Positions 1 through 9,596 are shown, counted from the first letter of the stretch. The stretch: 64,000 nt of DNA from Flavobacteriia bacterium (GCA_947462925.1 CANHQP010000008.1:1-64000); one strand, 5' to 3'. Notes: generated from the sequence alone by a model not told the origin. Numbers and translations: made by a program.

Positions 1-105
1 CGAAATTAATCCAGATTCAATCTCTTTAACAACTTCTAACTTAAAGGACATTGAATAATCCTTTTGGCTGCGTTTTTCATAAACAACTTTTTCTCTTTTT
101 TCCAT
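1..105 (-). CDS. IS3-type transposase OrfA, N-terminal part (runs off the left edge)
   Basis: Thirty-five codons are visible from an ATG at 105-103 to the window edge. The peptide starts MEKREKVVYEKRSQKDY and continues with SFKLEVVKEIESG, the usual opening of the helix-turn-helix OrfA of IS3-family elements in Bacteroidota. OrfA binds the element's ends and, with OrfB made by frameshifting, carries out transposition. Only the first part of the DNA-binding domain can be seen, so intactness cannot be judged. The open frame and the nearby element end at 144 support the call; another HTH protein is possible but less likely. Confidence 0.72.
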   Translation of the reverse strand, partial: MEKREKVVYEKRSQKDYSMSFKLEVVKEIESGLIS

Positions 106-144
106 AACGATAAATTTTGTGTATCGCTATTTCAGGACTAGACA
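1..144 (-). mobile_element. Terminal part of an IS3-family-like insertion sequence
   Basis: Reading the minus strand from 144, the sequence begins TGTCTAGTCCTGAAATAGCG and reaches the OrfA start codon 39 bases later. A TG-initial terminal repeat just upstream of orfA is the normal layout of an IS3-family left end. The opposite end and any target duplication lie outside the window, so the boundary at 144 is inferred from the TG/CA rule. Confidence 0.6.
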
Positions 145-153
145 TTAGTTCAA

Positions 154-189
154 CAAAAAAACCCCCTGATAAATCAGAGGGTTTTTTTT
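154..189 (-). terminator. Rho-independent terminator of tRNA-Gln
   Basis: A CCCcCTGAT / ATCAGaGGG stem with a two-base loop is flanked by A and T runs. It lies directly after the 3' end of the minus-strand tRNA and has a seven-base T run in that direction. It could work in both directions, which would also shield the tRNA from IS transcription. Confidence 0.8.
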
Positions 190-196
190 CACTTTG

Positions 197-269
197 TTGG
201 CCCACTAGGGCTCGAACCTAGACTCTTCGGTACCAAAAACCGACGTGTTGCCAGTTACACCATGGGCCA
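197..269 (-). tRNA. tRNA-Gln (anticodon TTG)
   Basis: The 73-base minus-strand sequence folds as a complete cloverleaf. The acceptor stem is TGGCCCA with TGGGCCA and discriminator A. The anticodon arm TCGGT-TTTTGGT-ACCGA places TTG at positions 34-36. The T arm is CTAGG-TTCGAGC-CCTAG. The 3' CCA is not encoded. A terminator follows at 189-154. Confidence 0.95.
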
Positions 270-736
270 TCGACGGGTGCAAATTTAGACAATTGTTTTA
301 TTCTGACAAGGAATTTTAAAAAAAAATGAAAAAAAAGTAAACTAAATCGGCCATTTAGAGATGACAAAAACCATTAAATACTATTCTTTCAATTATTTAG
401 TTCTAGATTAATGAACCAATATTTAATTTTTAAAATTTGAAATGAACCTTTAGTTTGACATGGCGTAATCCTTTTGTGATGCTTACAAAGGCATCAAGGA
501 GAAATTAAATTTGAGATATTTTTGATTTTGTAAATTTTAAAAGCGGTAAAAATAAGCGAACAAAACTTGTAAAGTACTATTTAACATCTATTTACTAAGA
601 AAATTTATGATTTTTAAATCTTCAATCATCGAAAGTCTTGATATATTCTTAAATTCGCACGTTAAATTGTGGCTAAAACAGTACTTCAAAGCAATAATAT
701 GCCTTAAATACTGTTAATTCCACCAAAGAAAATCAA
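270..736. other. Gene-free AT-rich spacer
   Basis: This 467-base stretch between tRNA-Gln and the DUF2723 gene has no open frame of believable length (the longest ATG frame noticed, near 361, has 16 codons). A short GATGC/GCATC stem sits near 478-496. No convincing TAnnTTTG promoter box was found just ahead of 737, although the promoters of both flanking genes must lie here. Confidence 0.5.
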
Positions 737-3700
737 ATGAACTACAAAAAGCTGAATGTCTATTTAGGTTGGTTGGTATTTTTAATTGCCACCATTATTT
801 ACTTTATCACCATTGAAGATACGGTGAGTTTATGGGACTGTGGTGAGTATATCACTGCTGCATACAAATTAGAAGTTGGTCACCCTCCTGGCGCACCATT
901 ATTCATGTTGTTGGGAAGATTATTTTCTTTCTTTGCTGACCCTGAAGGTGTAGCAGTTTGGATCAATCGCATGTCTGCATTGTCAAGTTCAGCGACAATT
1001 TTGTTCATGTTTTGGTCGATTACAATGTTGGCTAAGAAAATGGTTTACCAAAAATCTAGAACTTTCTCCAAAGGCGACATGATTGCTGTTTTAGGAAGTG
1101 GTTTAGTTGGTGCATTGGCTTATACTTTTACTGATTCATTCTGGTTTTCAGCAGTTGAGGGTGAGGTTTATGCAATGTCATCTTTGTTTACTGCAATGAT
1201 TTTCTGGGCGATCCTGAAATGGGATGAAGAAATGGAAGCCATCAAACATGGTGAATTAGATGGTTCTCACAGTCCGATGCGTTGGATGATTTTAATCATG
1301 TTCTTGTTTGGTTTGGCAATTGGTGTCCACTTACTAGGATTATTGGCAGTGCCCGCAATCGCTTATGTAATCTACTTTAACCAGTGGAAAACGGTTAATC
1401 TAAAAGGATTCTTTTTAACAGGAATCATCTCGATTTTCGCATTAGGATTCATTCAAGAGGGAATTATTCCTGGAACAATTTCATTGGCTTCTAAGTTCGA
1501 GATTGCTTTCGTGAATAGCATGGGAATGCCATTCTACTTGGGAGGCATGTTCTTTTTCTTTTTGTTGATCATTGGTTGTGTTTTTCTTGTACGTTGGAGC
1601 AGAAAACACAATAAACCTCTTATCAATGCAATTGGCCTTGGATTCATCGTGTTTTTGATTGGATACGGATCTTTTGCAACCATCGTAATTCGTTCAAGTG
1701 CCAATACACCTTTGGATGAAAATGACCCTGAAAACTTGGTTACTTTACATGCTTATTTGAAACGTGAGCAATATGGTAGTTGGCCAATTTTGTACGGTCC
1801 ATATTGGAATTCAGCAACCGATGATGTTGAAAAATTTGGCGATAAATCTAAGTTTTATGCGAGAAGATTCGTTGTTACAAGAGCTGATGCAGATCTTAAA
1901 GCATTCAAAAGTGAGGCGATTGCGACTAAATATGCCCGAAATCTAGGCAGAAATTATGAGGTCGTAGAGAAATATTACGTGACAAACGAAGAATTCAGAA
2001 AACATCAGGAGCCTGTTTATATTCAAAATACATTCTTTCCAAGGATGTTCTGGAATCAAGAATCTGATGCAGCTAAGATTAATGGATACAAAGAATGGTC
2101 TGGCTACAGCGCGAATAATGATGTTGATTTATCCACTGCCGAAATTGGAGTTGATGGAAAAAGACTTCCCACTTTTGGAGAAAACTTAACTTATTTTGCT
2201 CGTTACCAAGTAAATTGGATGTATTGGAGATATTTCATGTGGAATTTCGCTGGACGTCAAAATGACATTCAAGGTCATGGAGATCAAATGAGAGGAAACT
2301 GGTTGTCAGGTATTTCCGCAATTGATGAAATCCGCTTGGGAGCGCAAGGTGAAAACGCACCAACATTTACCGCACACAATGAGGGACACAATACTTTCTT
2401 CTTTTTACCTTTAATCTTAGGATTTATTGGAATGTTCTTTCACTTTTACAGAGCACCAAAAGATGCATTTATTGTTTTATTGACATTCATTTTCACAGGA
2501 ATGGCCATTGTGGTTTACCTGAATCAAAAACCATTTGAACCAAGAGAGAGAGATTACGCCTATGCAGCTTCTTTCTATGCTTTTGCCATGTGGATTGGAT
2601 TGGGCGTATTTGCCCTCTATGAAGCATTCAAATCATTTGGTAAGAAGGAATTTGTTGGATTTGGAATTATTGCCGGTGCAGGAATTCCAGTATGTTTGAT
2701 TTTTGATGTTGCAGCAGGGGAAGGTTATCCAGTGGTAATGTCATGGTTATTCATGGCTTTCGTTGCAATTATTGCACTTGGAATCATGGCAGCATTAGGT
2801 AAAAAATCTAGAAATGAAGCAAATGGCGCTTCGTTGGCAGTGATTTTAACGTTGGGAATTCCACTTTTAATGGCTTTCCAAGGTTGGGACGACCACGACA
2901 GAAGCGACAAAACTTCAGCAAGAGATTTGGCATATAATTACTTGCAGTCTTGTGCTAAAAACGGAATCCTTTTCACCAATGGTGATAATGATACATTCCC
3001 ATTATGGTACTTACAAGAAGTTGAGGGAAAACGCACAGACGTTCGTGTTTGTAACCTTTCATTGATGGGTACAGATTGGTATACAGATCAAATGAAAATG
3101 AAAGCATATGATTCAGATCCACTTCCAATCAAATTTACGGAAGATCAAATCATGATGTATGCTGGAAGTACAGATCAAGTTTACTTCTTGTCGATGTTTG
3201 AAATGATGCGTTTTGGTGTACCTAAAACAAGCATAGAAAATATCTACAACACAAAAATCAAATTCAATAGAGTTCCGTTCAAACAGTCTTTTGAAACATT
3301 GCGTAAAGGAATGTTGGCTGTAGCAAACACATTAAAAGCCAAAGATCCTGAGGCTGAAGGTAAATTGAATACAATCAAAACAAATCTGGGAGTTGTAATT
3401 GAAAATCCAACAGCTGCGGACATCGAAGCAACAATTAATTATGCTTTGGACATTTTCGCTGGCTATTCGGGTGGAACAATTGAAGGTGAACAAGAACCAC
3501 TTCAACAATTGCAATCATCACTAGTTGACTGGGAAAAACCTTGGGATTATTTACCGATAAAAGAAGCAATGGCATTCACAAGAGATGATAACAACATGTT
3601 CTCCACTCGAGGTAGCAGAATGCGTATTTTCCCTAGTAAAGGATTTATTTTGCCAATCAATAAAGAAAATGCTTTAAAATCAGGAATTATTGAAGCAAGT

Positions 3701-4873
3701 GAAGTTTCATCTGTAGCGAAAGAAATAAGATTCAGCATCGACAAGCAATACTTGACAAGAGAACAGTTGATGATGATGGATATTCTTGCTAATAATGAAT
3801 GGAAACGATCTATTTATTTCTCATCTCCTTATGGTTCTAGCGTATCAATTGCGTTATTCCAAGCTGGTTTTGTGAAACAAAATGGAATTGTTTATGAATT
3901 GTCGCCTGTAAAAGCAAAAGACAATAATCCGGTGAACATAGAAAAGATGTACAAAAACATCATGGAAGTGTACGACTATGGTAAAATGAACCAAAAAGGC
4001 GTTCTCACTGACTATTATTCTCGACGTCACACAAGTCAATTCAGAACAAACTTTGCTAAATTGGCTGAAACCTATGTTCGTGATGCTGAATTTGAAATCG
4101 CAAGAAAAGAAAATTATACTTCGCAAATTGCTCGTTTCAGGGCTGCAGGAAATAATAGCACCGCTGATTCACTGACAAATGTGATTGCTGGTGCTGATGA
4201 ACGAGCGGCAAAAAATAACAAAAAAGCCATTGCCTTGATTCAAAAATCATTGAAAGTTATGCCAGTGGAATTGGTGATTGATTATGGTGAACCAAATCCT
4301 GATGGTCGTGAGATGAAAGGTGCCGATGGTGCTTCATACCAAAGTTTTGCTGATGGAAGTTTACATGATTATGTAAGTATTCTATACAGAGCTGGAGATA
4401 AAGCTGGAGCAGAAAAATTAGGCGCTCAAATCGCAGGTGAATTGGAAACAATTTTCAATTATTTCGAAAACAGTTCTGCAGTTATCGTTTCAAGAAATAA
4501 GACAGATCTTGTTTCTGCATTGAGTAACTATATGTCCATTGCAATGATAGCCTCAGATGCTGAACTTGGAAATCCAAATGGAGCTTTGGCAACAAGAATG
4601 AGTAAGAAAATCAGACATCTGTATCAAAATGTTTTTGAACAGAAATACAGAGACTTGAAAGACTTATCTGTTGAAAGCGGTGAAGGTGCTAGAACTGGTT
4701 ACGGATCGATGTTGACAGAATTGAAAGGACATTTGGATGCTGTTGGAATGCAATTCGGATACATTCAAAGACCTGTTGAAACTGCTCCATCACAATCAGC
4801 CGGTGGTGCAAGTGGATTAACTCCTGAGCAAATCAAACAATTGATGGAAGCACAAGGTCAAGCGCAAGAATAA
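737..4873 (+). CDS. DUF2723 / TMEM260-like membrane glycosyltransferase with large C-terminal domain
   Basis: This 1378-residue protein opens with a membrane segment (YLGWLVFLIATIIYFITI) and the family signature around DTVSLWDCGEY, followed by GHPPGAPLF. That is the DUF2723 domain, a GT-C type multi-spanning fold whose human member TMEM260 is a protein O-mannosyltransferase. About a dozen hydrophobic helices occupy the first ~700 residues. The rest is soluble and probably periplasmic, ending in a Gln/Ala-rich tail. In Bacteroidota such proteins are plausible enzymes of O-glycosylation of exported proteins, which is inference. The ATG at 737 is the natural start because the hydrophobic N-terminus follows at once. 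The stop is 8 bases before the deacetylase start, suggesting co-transcription. The donor and acceptor substrates cannot be read from sequence. Confidence 0.88.
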   Translation: MNYKKLNVYLGWLVFLIATIIYFITIEDTVSLWDCGEYITAAYKLEVGHPPGAPLFMLLGRLFSFFADPEGVAVWINRMSALSSSATILFMFWSITMLAKKMVYQKSRTFSKGDMIAVLGSGLVGALAYTFTDSFWFSAVEGEVYAMSSLFTAMIFWAILKWDEEMEAIKHGELDGSHSPMRWMILIMFLFGLAIGVHLLGLLAVPAIAYVIYFNQWKTVNLKGFFLTGIISIFALGFIQEGIIPGTISLASKFEIAFVNSMGMPFYLGGMFFFFLLIIGCVFLVRWSRKHNKPLINAIGLGFIVFLIGYGSFATIVIRSSANTPLDENDPENLVTLHAYLKREQYGSWPILYGPYWNSATDDVEKFGDKSKFYARRFVVTRADADLKAFKSEAIATKYARNLGRNYEVVEKYYVTNEEFRKHQEPVYIQNTFFPRMFWNQESDAAKINGYKEWSGYSANNDVDLSTAEIGVDGKRLPTFGENLTYFARYQVNWMYWRYFMWNFAGRQNDIQGHGDQMRGNWLSGISAIDEIRLGAQGENAPTFTAHNEGHNTFFFLPLILGFIGMFFHFYRAPKDAFIVLLTFIFTGMAIVVYLNQKPFEPRERDYAYAASFYAFAMWIGLGVFALYEAFKSFGKKEFVGFGIIAGAGIPVCLIFDVAAGEGYPVVMSWLFMAFVAIIALGIMAALGKKSRNEANGASLAVILTLGIPLLMAFQGWDDHDRSDKTSARDLAYNYLQSCAKNGILFTNGDNDTFPLWYLQEVEGKRTDVRVCNLSLMGTDWYTDQMKMKAYDSDPLPIKFTEDQIMMYAGSTDQVYFLSMFEMMRFGVPKTSIENIYNTKIKFNRVPFKQSFETLRKGMLAVANTLKAKDPEAEGKLNTIKTNLGVVIENPTAADIEATINYALDIFAGYSGGTIEGEQEPLQQLQSSLVDWEKPWDYLPIKEAMAFTRDDNNMFSTRGSRMRIFPSKGFILPINKENALKSGIIEASEVSSVAKEIRFSIDKQYLTREQLMMMDILANNEWKRSIYFSSPYGSSVSIALFQAGFVKQNGIVYELSPVKAKDNNPVNIEKMYKNIMEVYDYGKMNQKGVLTDYYSRRHTSQFRTNFAKLAETYVRDAEFEIARKENYTSQIARFRAAGNNSTADSLTNVIAGADERAAKNNKKAIALIQKSLKVMPVELVIDYGEPNPDGREMKGADGASYQSFADGSLHDYVSILYRAGDKAGAEKLGAQIAGELETIFNYFENSSAVIVSRNKTDLVSALSNYMSIAMIASDAELGNPNGALATRMSKKIRHLYQNVFEQKYRDLKDLSVESGEGARTGYGSMLTELKGHLDAVGMQFGYIQRPVETAPSQSAGGASGLTPEQIKQLMEAQGQAQE

Positions 4874-4881
4874 ATTAACCA

Positions 4882-5499
4882 ATGAAGTTATATAAAACCC
4901 CACGTTTTTTGCGTTTGATTTTCAAGCGAAGAACGTGGGGTTTTTCTTTGGACAAAAATGCCATTTATCTGACATTTGACGATGGACCTCATCCAGATAT
5001 CACACCTTGGGTTTTGGATTTTTTAAAAGAAAAAAACTTGGTAGCAACTTTCTTTTGTGTGGGTGAAAATGTGGTACGCTATCCTGAAATCTATCAACGG
5101 ATTATTGATGAAGGACATGCAGTAGGAAACCATACTATGAAGCACCTCAACGCACTCAAAGTAAAACCAAAAGATTACTTGAAATCAATTGAAGATGCGC
5201 AGAAAGTGATACAATCCAAACTTTTCAGACCGCCTTATGGGAGACTCACTCCTACTTTAGCAAAAAAAATCAGAAGTAAATACACGATTGTAATGTGGTC
5301 TTGGCTTTCTTATGATTTTGACAAAACCATTTCCGTAGAAAAAATTCTTGAAAAAGGAAAAAAGCAAATCAAAGGCGGAGATATTTTGGTGTTGCACGAC
5401 AATCCAAAAATCACTGAAAGACAAAAAATACTTCTGCCTGCATTGATCTCGATTTTATCCGATAAAAATTTCGAATACAAAATATTGAAACTAGATTAA
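4882..5499 (+). CDS. Polysaccharide deacetylase (NodB domain, carbohydrate esterase 4)
   Basis: The 205-residue protein has the NodB motifs in order: TFDDGPHPD (catalytic Asp and metal Asp), the HxxxH-type metal motif in GNHTMKHLN, RPPYGR, and a late LVLHDN histidine. It should remove N- or O-acetyl groups from a polysaccharide or peptidoglycan-like substrate. There is no clear signal peptide; the N-terminus MKLYKTPRFLRLIF resembles other Bacteroidota members and supports the start at 4882. It begins 8 bases after the DUF2723 gene. Codons 5-21 lie within a strong hairpin with a T run (4894-4944), which may limit read-through from the upstream gene. Confidence 0.9.
   Translation: MKLYKTPRFLRLIFKRRTWGFSLDKNAIYLTFDDGPHPDITPWVLDFLKEKNLVATFFCVGENVVRYPEIYQRIIDEGHAVGNHTMKHLNALKVKPKDYLKSIEDAQKVIQSKLFRPPYGRLTPTLAKKIRSKYTIVMWSWLSYDFDKTISVEKILEKGKKQIKGGDILVLHDNPKITERQKILLPALISILSDKNFEYKILKLD
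4894..4947 (+). terminator. Terminator-like hairpin inside the start of the deacetylase gene
   Basis: AAAACCCCACGTT (4894-4906) and AACGTGGGGTTTT (4932-4944) form a perfect 13-bp stem. An inner stem CGTTTGA/TCAAGCG extends it with one G-T pair, and TTTTT plus a T-rich stretch follows. It looks like an intrinsic terminator for the DUF2723 gene but lies 12 bases past the next start codon, so it is coding sequence as well. Confidence 0.6.
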
Positions 5500-5532
5500 A
5501 TTCTGAATTTTCATTTTTTAAAGAAAAATTCT

Positions 5533-5562
5533 TTGAATACCAAAATTTCTAGTTTACCTTTG
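5533..5562 (+). promoter_or_regulatory. Promoter of the SAM riboswitch-metH unit
   Basis: TTG at 5533-5535 is followed after 19 bases by TACCTTTG at 5555-5562, matching the Bacteroidota -33/-7 consensus TTG-N17-23-TAnnTTTG. Transcription would start about 15 bases before the aptamer. Confidence 0.7.
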
Positions 5563-5581
5563 TGCCAGTTCATTTATATAT

Positions 5582-5691
5582 AACTTATTAAGAAAGGTGG
5601 AGGGACAGGCCCTACGAAACCTTGGCAACCTATCGCAAGAAATTGAGAAAAGGTGCCAAATCCGATCAGTCAATGGCTGAAAAGATAAGTT
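5582..5691 (+). promoter_or_regulatory. SAM-I riboswitch (S-box) upstream of metH
   Basis: The aptamer shows the S-box core in order: P1 strand AACTTAT (5582-5588), GGTGGAGGGA (5596-5605), GGCCC, GAAACC, GGCAACC (5624-5630), GGTGCC (5652-5657), and the closing P1 strand ATAAGTT (5685-5691). It binds S-adenosylmethionine, so the methionine synthase genes downstream should be repressed when SAM is plentiful. A ten-base segment downstream (5709-5718) is exactly complementary to 5587-5596 and could form a competing helix that disrupts P1. A short GTTTG/CAAAC hairpin (5695-5709) lies between. Confidence 0.9.
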
Positions 5692-5781
5692 CATGTTTGT
5701 TTTCCAAACTTTCTTAATGTATTTATTATTTCATTTTTAGTCTCTTAGATTGAACATGAATGAATTTACATTTGAAAAAAC

Positions 5782-6786
5782 ATGAATAAAATTCAAGAAA
5801 TACTCGAAAAAAGAATCCTTGTGCTGGATGGCGCAATGGGTACAATGATTCAACGACACAAACTCGAAGAGGATGATTTTCGCAAAGGTTGGTTTGAAAA
5901 TCACCATAAATCTTTGAAAGGAAACAACGATTTATTGTCCTTGACAAGACCTGAAATTATCGAAGATATTCACAGAAAATATTTTGAAGCAGGCGCCGAT
6001 ATTGCTGAAACCAATACTTTTTCTGGAACAACAGTCGCTCAAGCGGATTACGATTTAGAAGATTTCGTTTATGAAATCAATTATCATTCAGCAAAAATTG
6101 CAAAAAAAGTGGCAGATGAATTTACCGCACTAAATCCTGATAAACCAAGATTTGTTGCTGGATCTATTGGTCCAACAAATAGAACTGCCAGCATCTCACC
6201 TGATGTAAATGACCCTGGATTTAGAGGAATTACATTTGATGAATTGGTTACTGCTTATTATCAGCAAGTTGGTGCATTGATTGATGGCGGTGTTGACATT
6301 TTATTGGTAGAAACCGTTTTTGATACCTTGAATGCAAAAGCGGCCTTGTTTGCAATTGACTCTTACTTTGAAGATAAAAATGTACAATTACCAATCATGG
6401 TTTCTGGAACAATCACGGATCAAAGTGGTAGAACGTTGACGGGTCAAACAACTGAAGCCTTTTTGATATCGGTTTCTCACATGCCCTTATTAAGCATTGG
6501 ATTAAATTGTGCATTAGGCGCTTCAATGATGCGACCATATTTGCAGATTTTAAGTAAACAAGCTCCATTTGGTGTCAGTGCGCACCCAAATGCAGGTTTG
6601 CCGAATGAATTTGGAAAATACGATGAAACGCCCGCGTTAATGGGTGACCAAATCAAAACTTTCCTAGAAGAAAATTTAGTCAACATTATTGGTGGATGCT
6701 GTGGCACAACACCCGATCACATCAAGGTAATTGCAGATTTAGCGAAGGAATATGAACCTAGAAAAGTGCAGTTTACAGAAAATTGA
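5782..6786 (+). CDS. metH: Methionine synthase, homocysteine-binding (N-terminal) subunit
   Basis: The 334 residues form one homocysteine S-methyltransferase barrel, equal to the first module of MetH. LDGAMGTMIQ near the start is the family opening. The zinc and thiol-activating cysteines are visible as Cys243 (NCALG) and Cys306-Cys307 (GGCCGTTP). It binds homocysteine and receives the methyl group from cobalamin held by the partner subunit encoded next. The gene ends where full-length MetH would continue into the folate domain, and the next gene begins with that domain after 143 bases; a split metH is common in Bacteroidota. The upstream SAM-I riboswitch gives its control. Confidence 0.93.
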   Translation: MNKIQEILEKRILVLDGAMGTMIQRHKLEEDDFRKGWFENHHKSLKGNNDLLSLTRPEIIEDIHRKYFEAGADIAETNTFSGTTVAQADYDLEDFVYEINYHSAKIAKKVADEFTALNPDKPRFVAGSIGPTNRTASISPDVNDPGFRGITFDELVTAYYQQVGALIDGGVDILLVETVFDTLNAKAALFAIDSYFEDKNVQLPIMVSGTITDQSGRTLTGQTTEAFLISVSHMPLLSIGLNCALGASMMRPYLQILSKQAPFGVSAHPNAGLPNEFGKYDETPALMGDQIKTFLEENLVNIIGGCCGTTPDHIKVIADLAKEYEPRKVQFTEN

Positions 6787-6929
6787 AAGAGAGAATAAGA
6801 TTGAAAATAAGGTCGTATTGAAATTATTTTTTTTTGAAGTAAAAATTAAAATAAAATTGTAAAATATAGAATGTTAAATTGTTAGGCAAATAATATTTCC
6901 ACTTTTTTTCCTTCACCATCTATAAAAAT

Positions 6930-9596
6930 ATGAGTCTTCCTCCATTAAAATTATCAGGTCTAGAACCATTAATCGTTACTCCAGAATCGAATTTTATCAA
7001 TATCGGAGAACGAACAAATGTTACTGGTTCGCGTGCATTTTTGAGAATGATCAAAGAAGGTCAATACGAAGAAGCATTGTCCGTTGCGCTTGAGCAAGTG
7101 CAAGGAGGTGCGCAGATTATTGATGTGAATATGGACGAAGGAATGATTGATGGTAAAGCTGCCATGATTAAATTTTTGAATTTGATGGCATCCGAACCAG
7201 ACATTTCTAAAATCCCAGTGATGATTGACAGTTCGAAATGGGAAATCATTGAAGCTGGTTTGAAATGCATCCAAGGAAAAGGAATTGTCAATTCGATTTC
7301 TTTGAAGGAAGGTGAAGCAAATTTTATTGAGCAAGCAAAAAAAATCAAACGCTATGGTGCGGCAGTAATTGTGATGGCATTTGATGAAAATGGACAAGCC
7401 GACAGCTATCAAAGAAGAATTGAAATTTGTGAACGTTCGTACAAAATCTTGGTAGAAGTTGTGAAATTTCCTGCGCAAGACATCATTTTCGACCCAAATA
7501 TTTTTCCGGTTGCAACTGGAATGGAAGAACACAATAACAATGCGTTGGATTTTTTCAACGCAACCAAATGGATCCGAGAAAATCTTCCTGGAGCGCATGT
7601 TAGTGGTGGTGTTTCAAATGTTTCTTTTTCATTTAGAGGAAATGACAAAGTGCGTGAAGCGATGCATTCTGTTTTTCTTTACCATGGAATCAAACATGGA
7701 ATGGACATGGGAATTGTGAATCCTTCGATGTTAGAAATTTACGACAACATTGATCCGATTTTATTGGAACATGTTGAAGATGTAATTCTCAACCGAAGAA
7801 GTGATGCCACAGAAAGATTATTGGAATTAGCAGAAACGGTGAAAGGCGATGGTAAAAAGAAAGAAGTTGATTTAAGTTGGCGAGAAAAATCAGTTCAAGA
7901 AAGACTTTCTTATGCATTGGTAAAAGGTATCGTTGAATTTATTGAAGAAGACACCGAAGCTTGCAGACTACTTTATCCAAGACCCATTGAAGTGATTGAG
8001 GGACCGTTAATGGACGGCATGAACATTGTCGGAGATTTATTTGGAAGCGGAAAAATGTTTCTTCCTCAAGTTGTGAAATCAGCCCGTGTAATGAAAAAAG
8101 CTGTTGCAGTTTTGTTGCCATACATTGAATTGGAAAAAGCTGGTGCAAGTTCCTCAGCGGGAAAGGTTTTAATGGCAACTGTCAAAGGAGATGTTCACGA
8201 CATTGGGAAAAATATTGTCGGTGTCGTATTGGGTTGCAACAATTATGAAGTAGTAGATTTAGGCGTCATGGTTCCTGCCGAAAAAATCATTCAAACTGCG
8301 ATTGATGAAAAAGTAGACATTATTGGTTTAAGTGGCTTGATTACGCCTTCTTTAGACGAAATGGTTCATTTGGCTAAAGAAATGGAAAAAGCGAATTTGA
8401 CTATTCCTTTGATGATTGGTGGAGCCACAACTTCCAAAGTGCACACAGCGGTTAAAATTGAACAAAATTATACCAAAGGTCAGACAGTCCATGTTTTGGA
8501 TGCTTCACGTTCTGTGACAGTGGTTGAAAGTTTGCTGGGACAAAGAAAAACTGATTTTGTTGCAGGAATCAAAAGTGAATATCAAAAACTTCGTGAGCAC
8601 CATGAAAAACATAGAAATGCGAAGGTTTTACTTCCGCTCGAAGAAGCAAGAAAGAATGCGTTCCAAATTGAATGGAAAAGCGAAGATATTCACAAACCGA
8701 ATCAACTTGGTATCCAACAATTGATTGACTACCCTTTAAAAAATTTAGTTGATTACATCGATTGGACGCCTTTTTTCCAAACTTGGGAATTACACGGTAA
8801 ATTTCCACAAATTTTAGAAGATAAAATTGTGGGTCGTGAAGCAAAAAGTTTGTTTGAAGACGCACAAAAAATGTTGCAATCCATCGTTTCAGAAAAATGG
8901 TTAACTGCCAAAGCAGTATATGGAATTTTCCCCGCAAATAGCATAGAAGATGATATCGAAATAAAAAATCCGAAGGGAGACGAAATCATTGCGACTCAAT
9001 TTACGTTGAGACAGCAAACACACAAAGCAGCAGGAGTTCCAAATATTGCACTCTCAGATTTTATTGCACCTAAAAATACTGGAATTCAAGATTATATCGG
9101 CGCTTTTGTGGTGACAACCGGAATTGGATTGGACGAAAAAGTGAAACAATTTGAAGCAGATCACGATGATTACAATTCAATTATGTTGAAAGCTTTGGGA
9201 GACCGATTAGCAGAAGCTTTTGCTGAAAAATTACATGAAATTGTCAGAAAAGAAACTTGGGGCTATGCGCAAAATGAAAATTTGGGTAACGCTGATTTGA
9301 TTAAGGAAACATATCAAGGCATTAGACCAGCACCTGGTTATCCAGCTTGTCCAGATCATACTGAAAAAGAAACCATTTTTGAATTGTTAAATGCAACTTC
9401 AATAACTGGAGTAACATTGACAGAAAGTTTAGCCATGTTTCCAACAGCAGCCGTAAGTGGTTGGTATTTTGCACATCCAAAAGCGAAATATTTTGGCCTA
9501 GGTAAAATAACACAAGAACAAGTTGCCTCTATTGCAGAAAGGAAAAATCGAACAAAAGAAGAAATGGAACGTTGGTTAGGAAGTGTAATTCACTAA
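6930..9596 (+). CDS. metH: Methionine synthase, folate/cobalamin/activation (C-terminal) subunit
   Basis: The 888-residue protein carries the remaining MetH modules. A pterin-binding barrel begins at about residue 15 ([11 protein letters not shown]) and continues to about 290. The cobalamin cap and Rossmann domains follow, with DVHDIGKN placing the cobalt-ligating His at residue 423. The SAM-binding activation domain is at about 640-888, with the [12 protein letters not shown] motif. It takes the methyl group from methyltetrahydrofolate to cobalamin and then to homocysteine on the partner protein. The reductive activation domain means it uses SAM to recover from oxidised cobalamin. No metF lies next to it in this window. 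It should share the riboswitch-controlled transcript. Confidence 0.95.
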   Translation: MSLPPLKLSGLEPLIVTPESNFINIGERTNVTGSRAFLRMIKEGQYEEALSVALEQVQGGAQIIDVNMDEGMIDGKAAMIKFLNLMASEPDISKIPVMIDSSKWEIIEAGLKCIQGKGIVNSISLKEGEANFIEQAKKIKRYGAAVIVMAFDENGQADSYQRRIEICERSYKILVEVVKFPAQDIIFDPNIFPVATGMEEHNNNALDFFNATKWIRENLPGAHVSGGVSNVSFSFRGNDKVREAMHSVFLYHGIKHGMDMGIVNPSMLEIYDNIDPILLEHVEDVILNRRSDATERLLELAETVKGDGKKKEVDLSWREKSVQERLSYALVKGIVEFIEEDTEACRLLYPRPIEVIEGPLMDGMNIVGDLFGSGKMFLPQVVKSARVMKKAVAVLLPYIELEKAGASSSAGKVLMATVKGDVHDIGKNIVGVVLGCNNYEVVDLGVMVPAEKIIQTAIDEKVDIIGLSGLITPSLDEMVHLAKEMEKANLTIPLMIGGATTSKVHTAVKIEQNYTKGQTVHVLDASRSVTVVESLLGQRKTDFVAGIKSEYQKLREHHEKHRNAKVLLPLEEARKNAFQIEWKSEDIHKPNQLGIQQLIDYPLKNLVDYIDWTPFFQTWELHGKFPQILEDKIVGREAKSLFEDAQKMLQSIVSEKWLTAKAVYGIFPANSIEDDIEIKNPKGDEIIATQFTLRQQTHKAAGVPNIALSDFIAPKNTGIQDYIGAFVVTTGIGLDEKVKQFEADHDDYNSIMLKALGDRLAEAFAEKLHEIVRKETWGYAQNENLGNADLIKETYQGIRPAPGYPACPDHTEKETIFELLNATSITGVTLTESLAMFPTAAVSGWYFAHPKAKYFGLGKITQEQVASIAERKNRTKEEMERWLGSVIH

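Noticed and set aside
6787-6929. Frameshift or decay splitting one metH gene
   Set aside because: The 143-base gap is non-coding, both genes begin with their own ATG at domain boundaries, and split metH is usual in Bacteroidota.
6969-7598. 209-codon minus-strand open frame inside metH
   Set aside because: It lies antisense to a firmly identified gene, its product is low in recognisable motifs and rich in Phe/Ile/His, and no promoter or neighbours support it; it is a shadow of the metH codon pattern.
8569-8937. 122-codon minus-strand frame inside metH
   Set aside because: Antisense shadow of coding sequence with no motif or start-site support.
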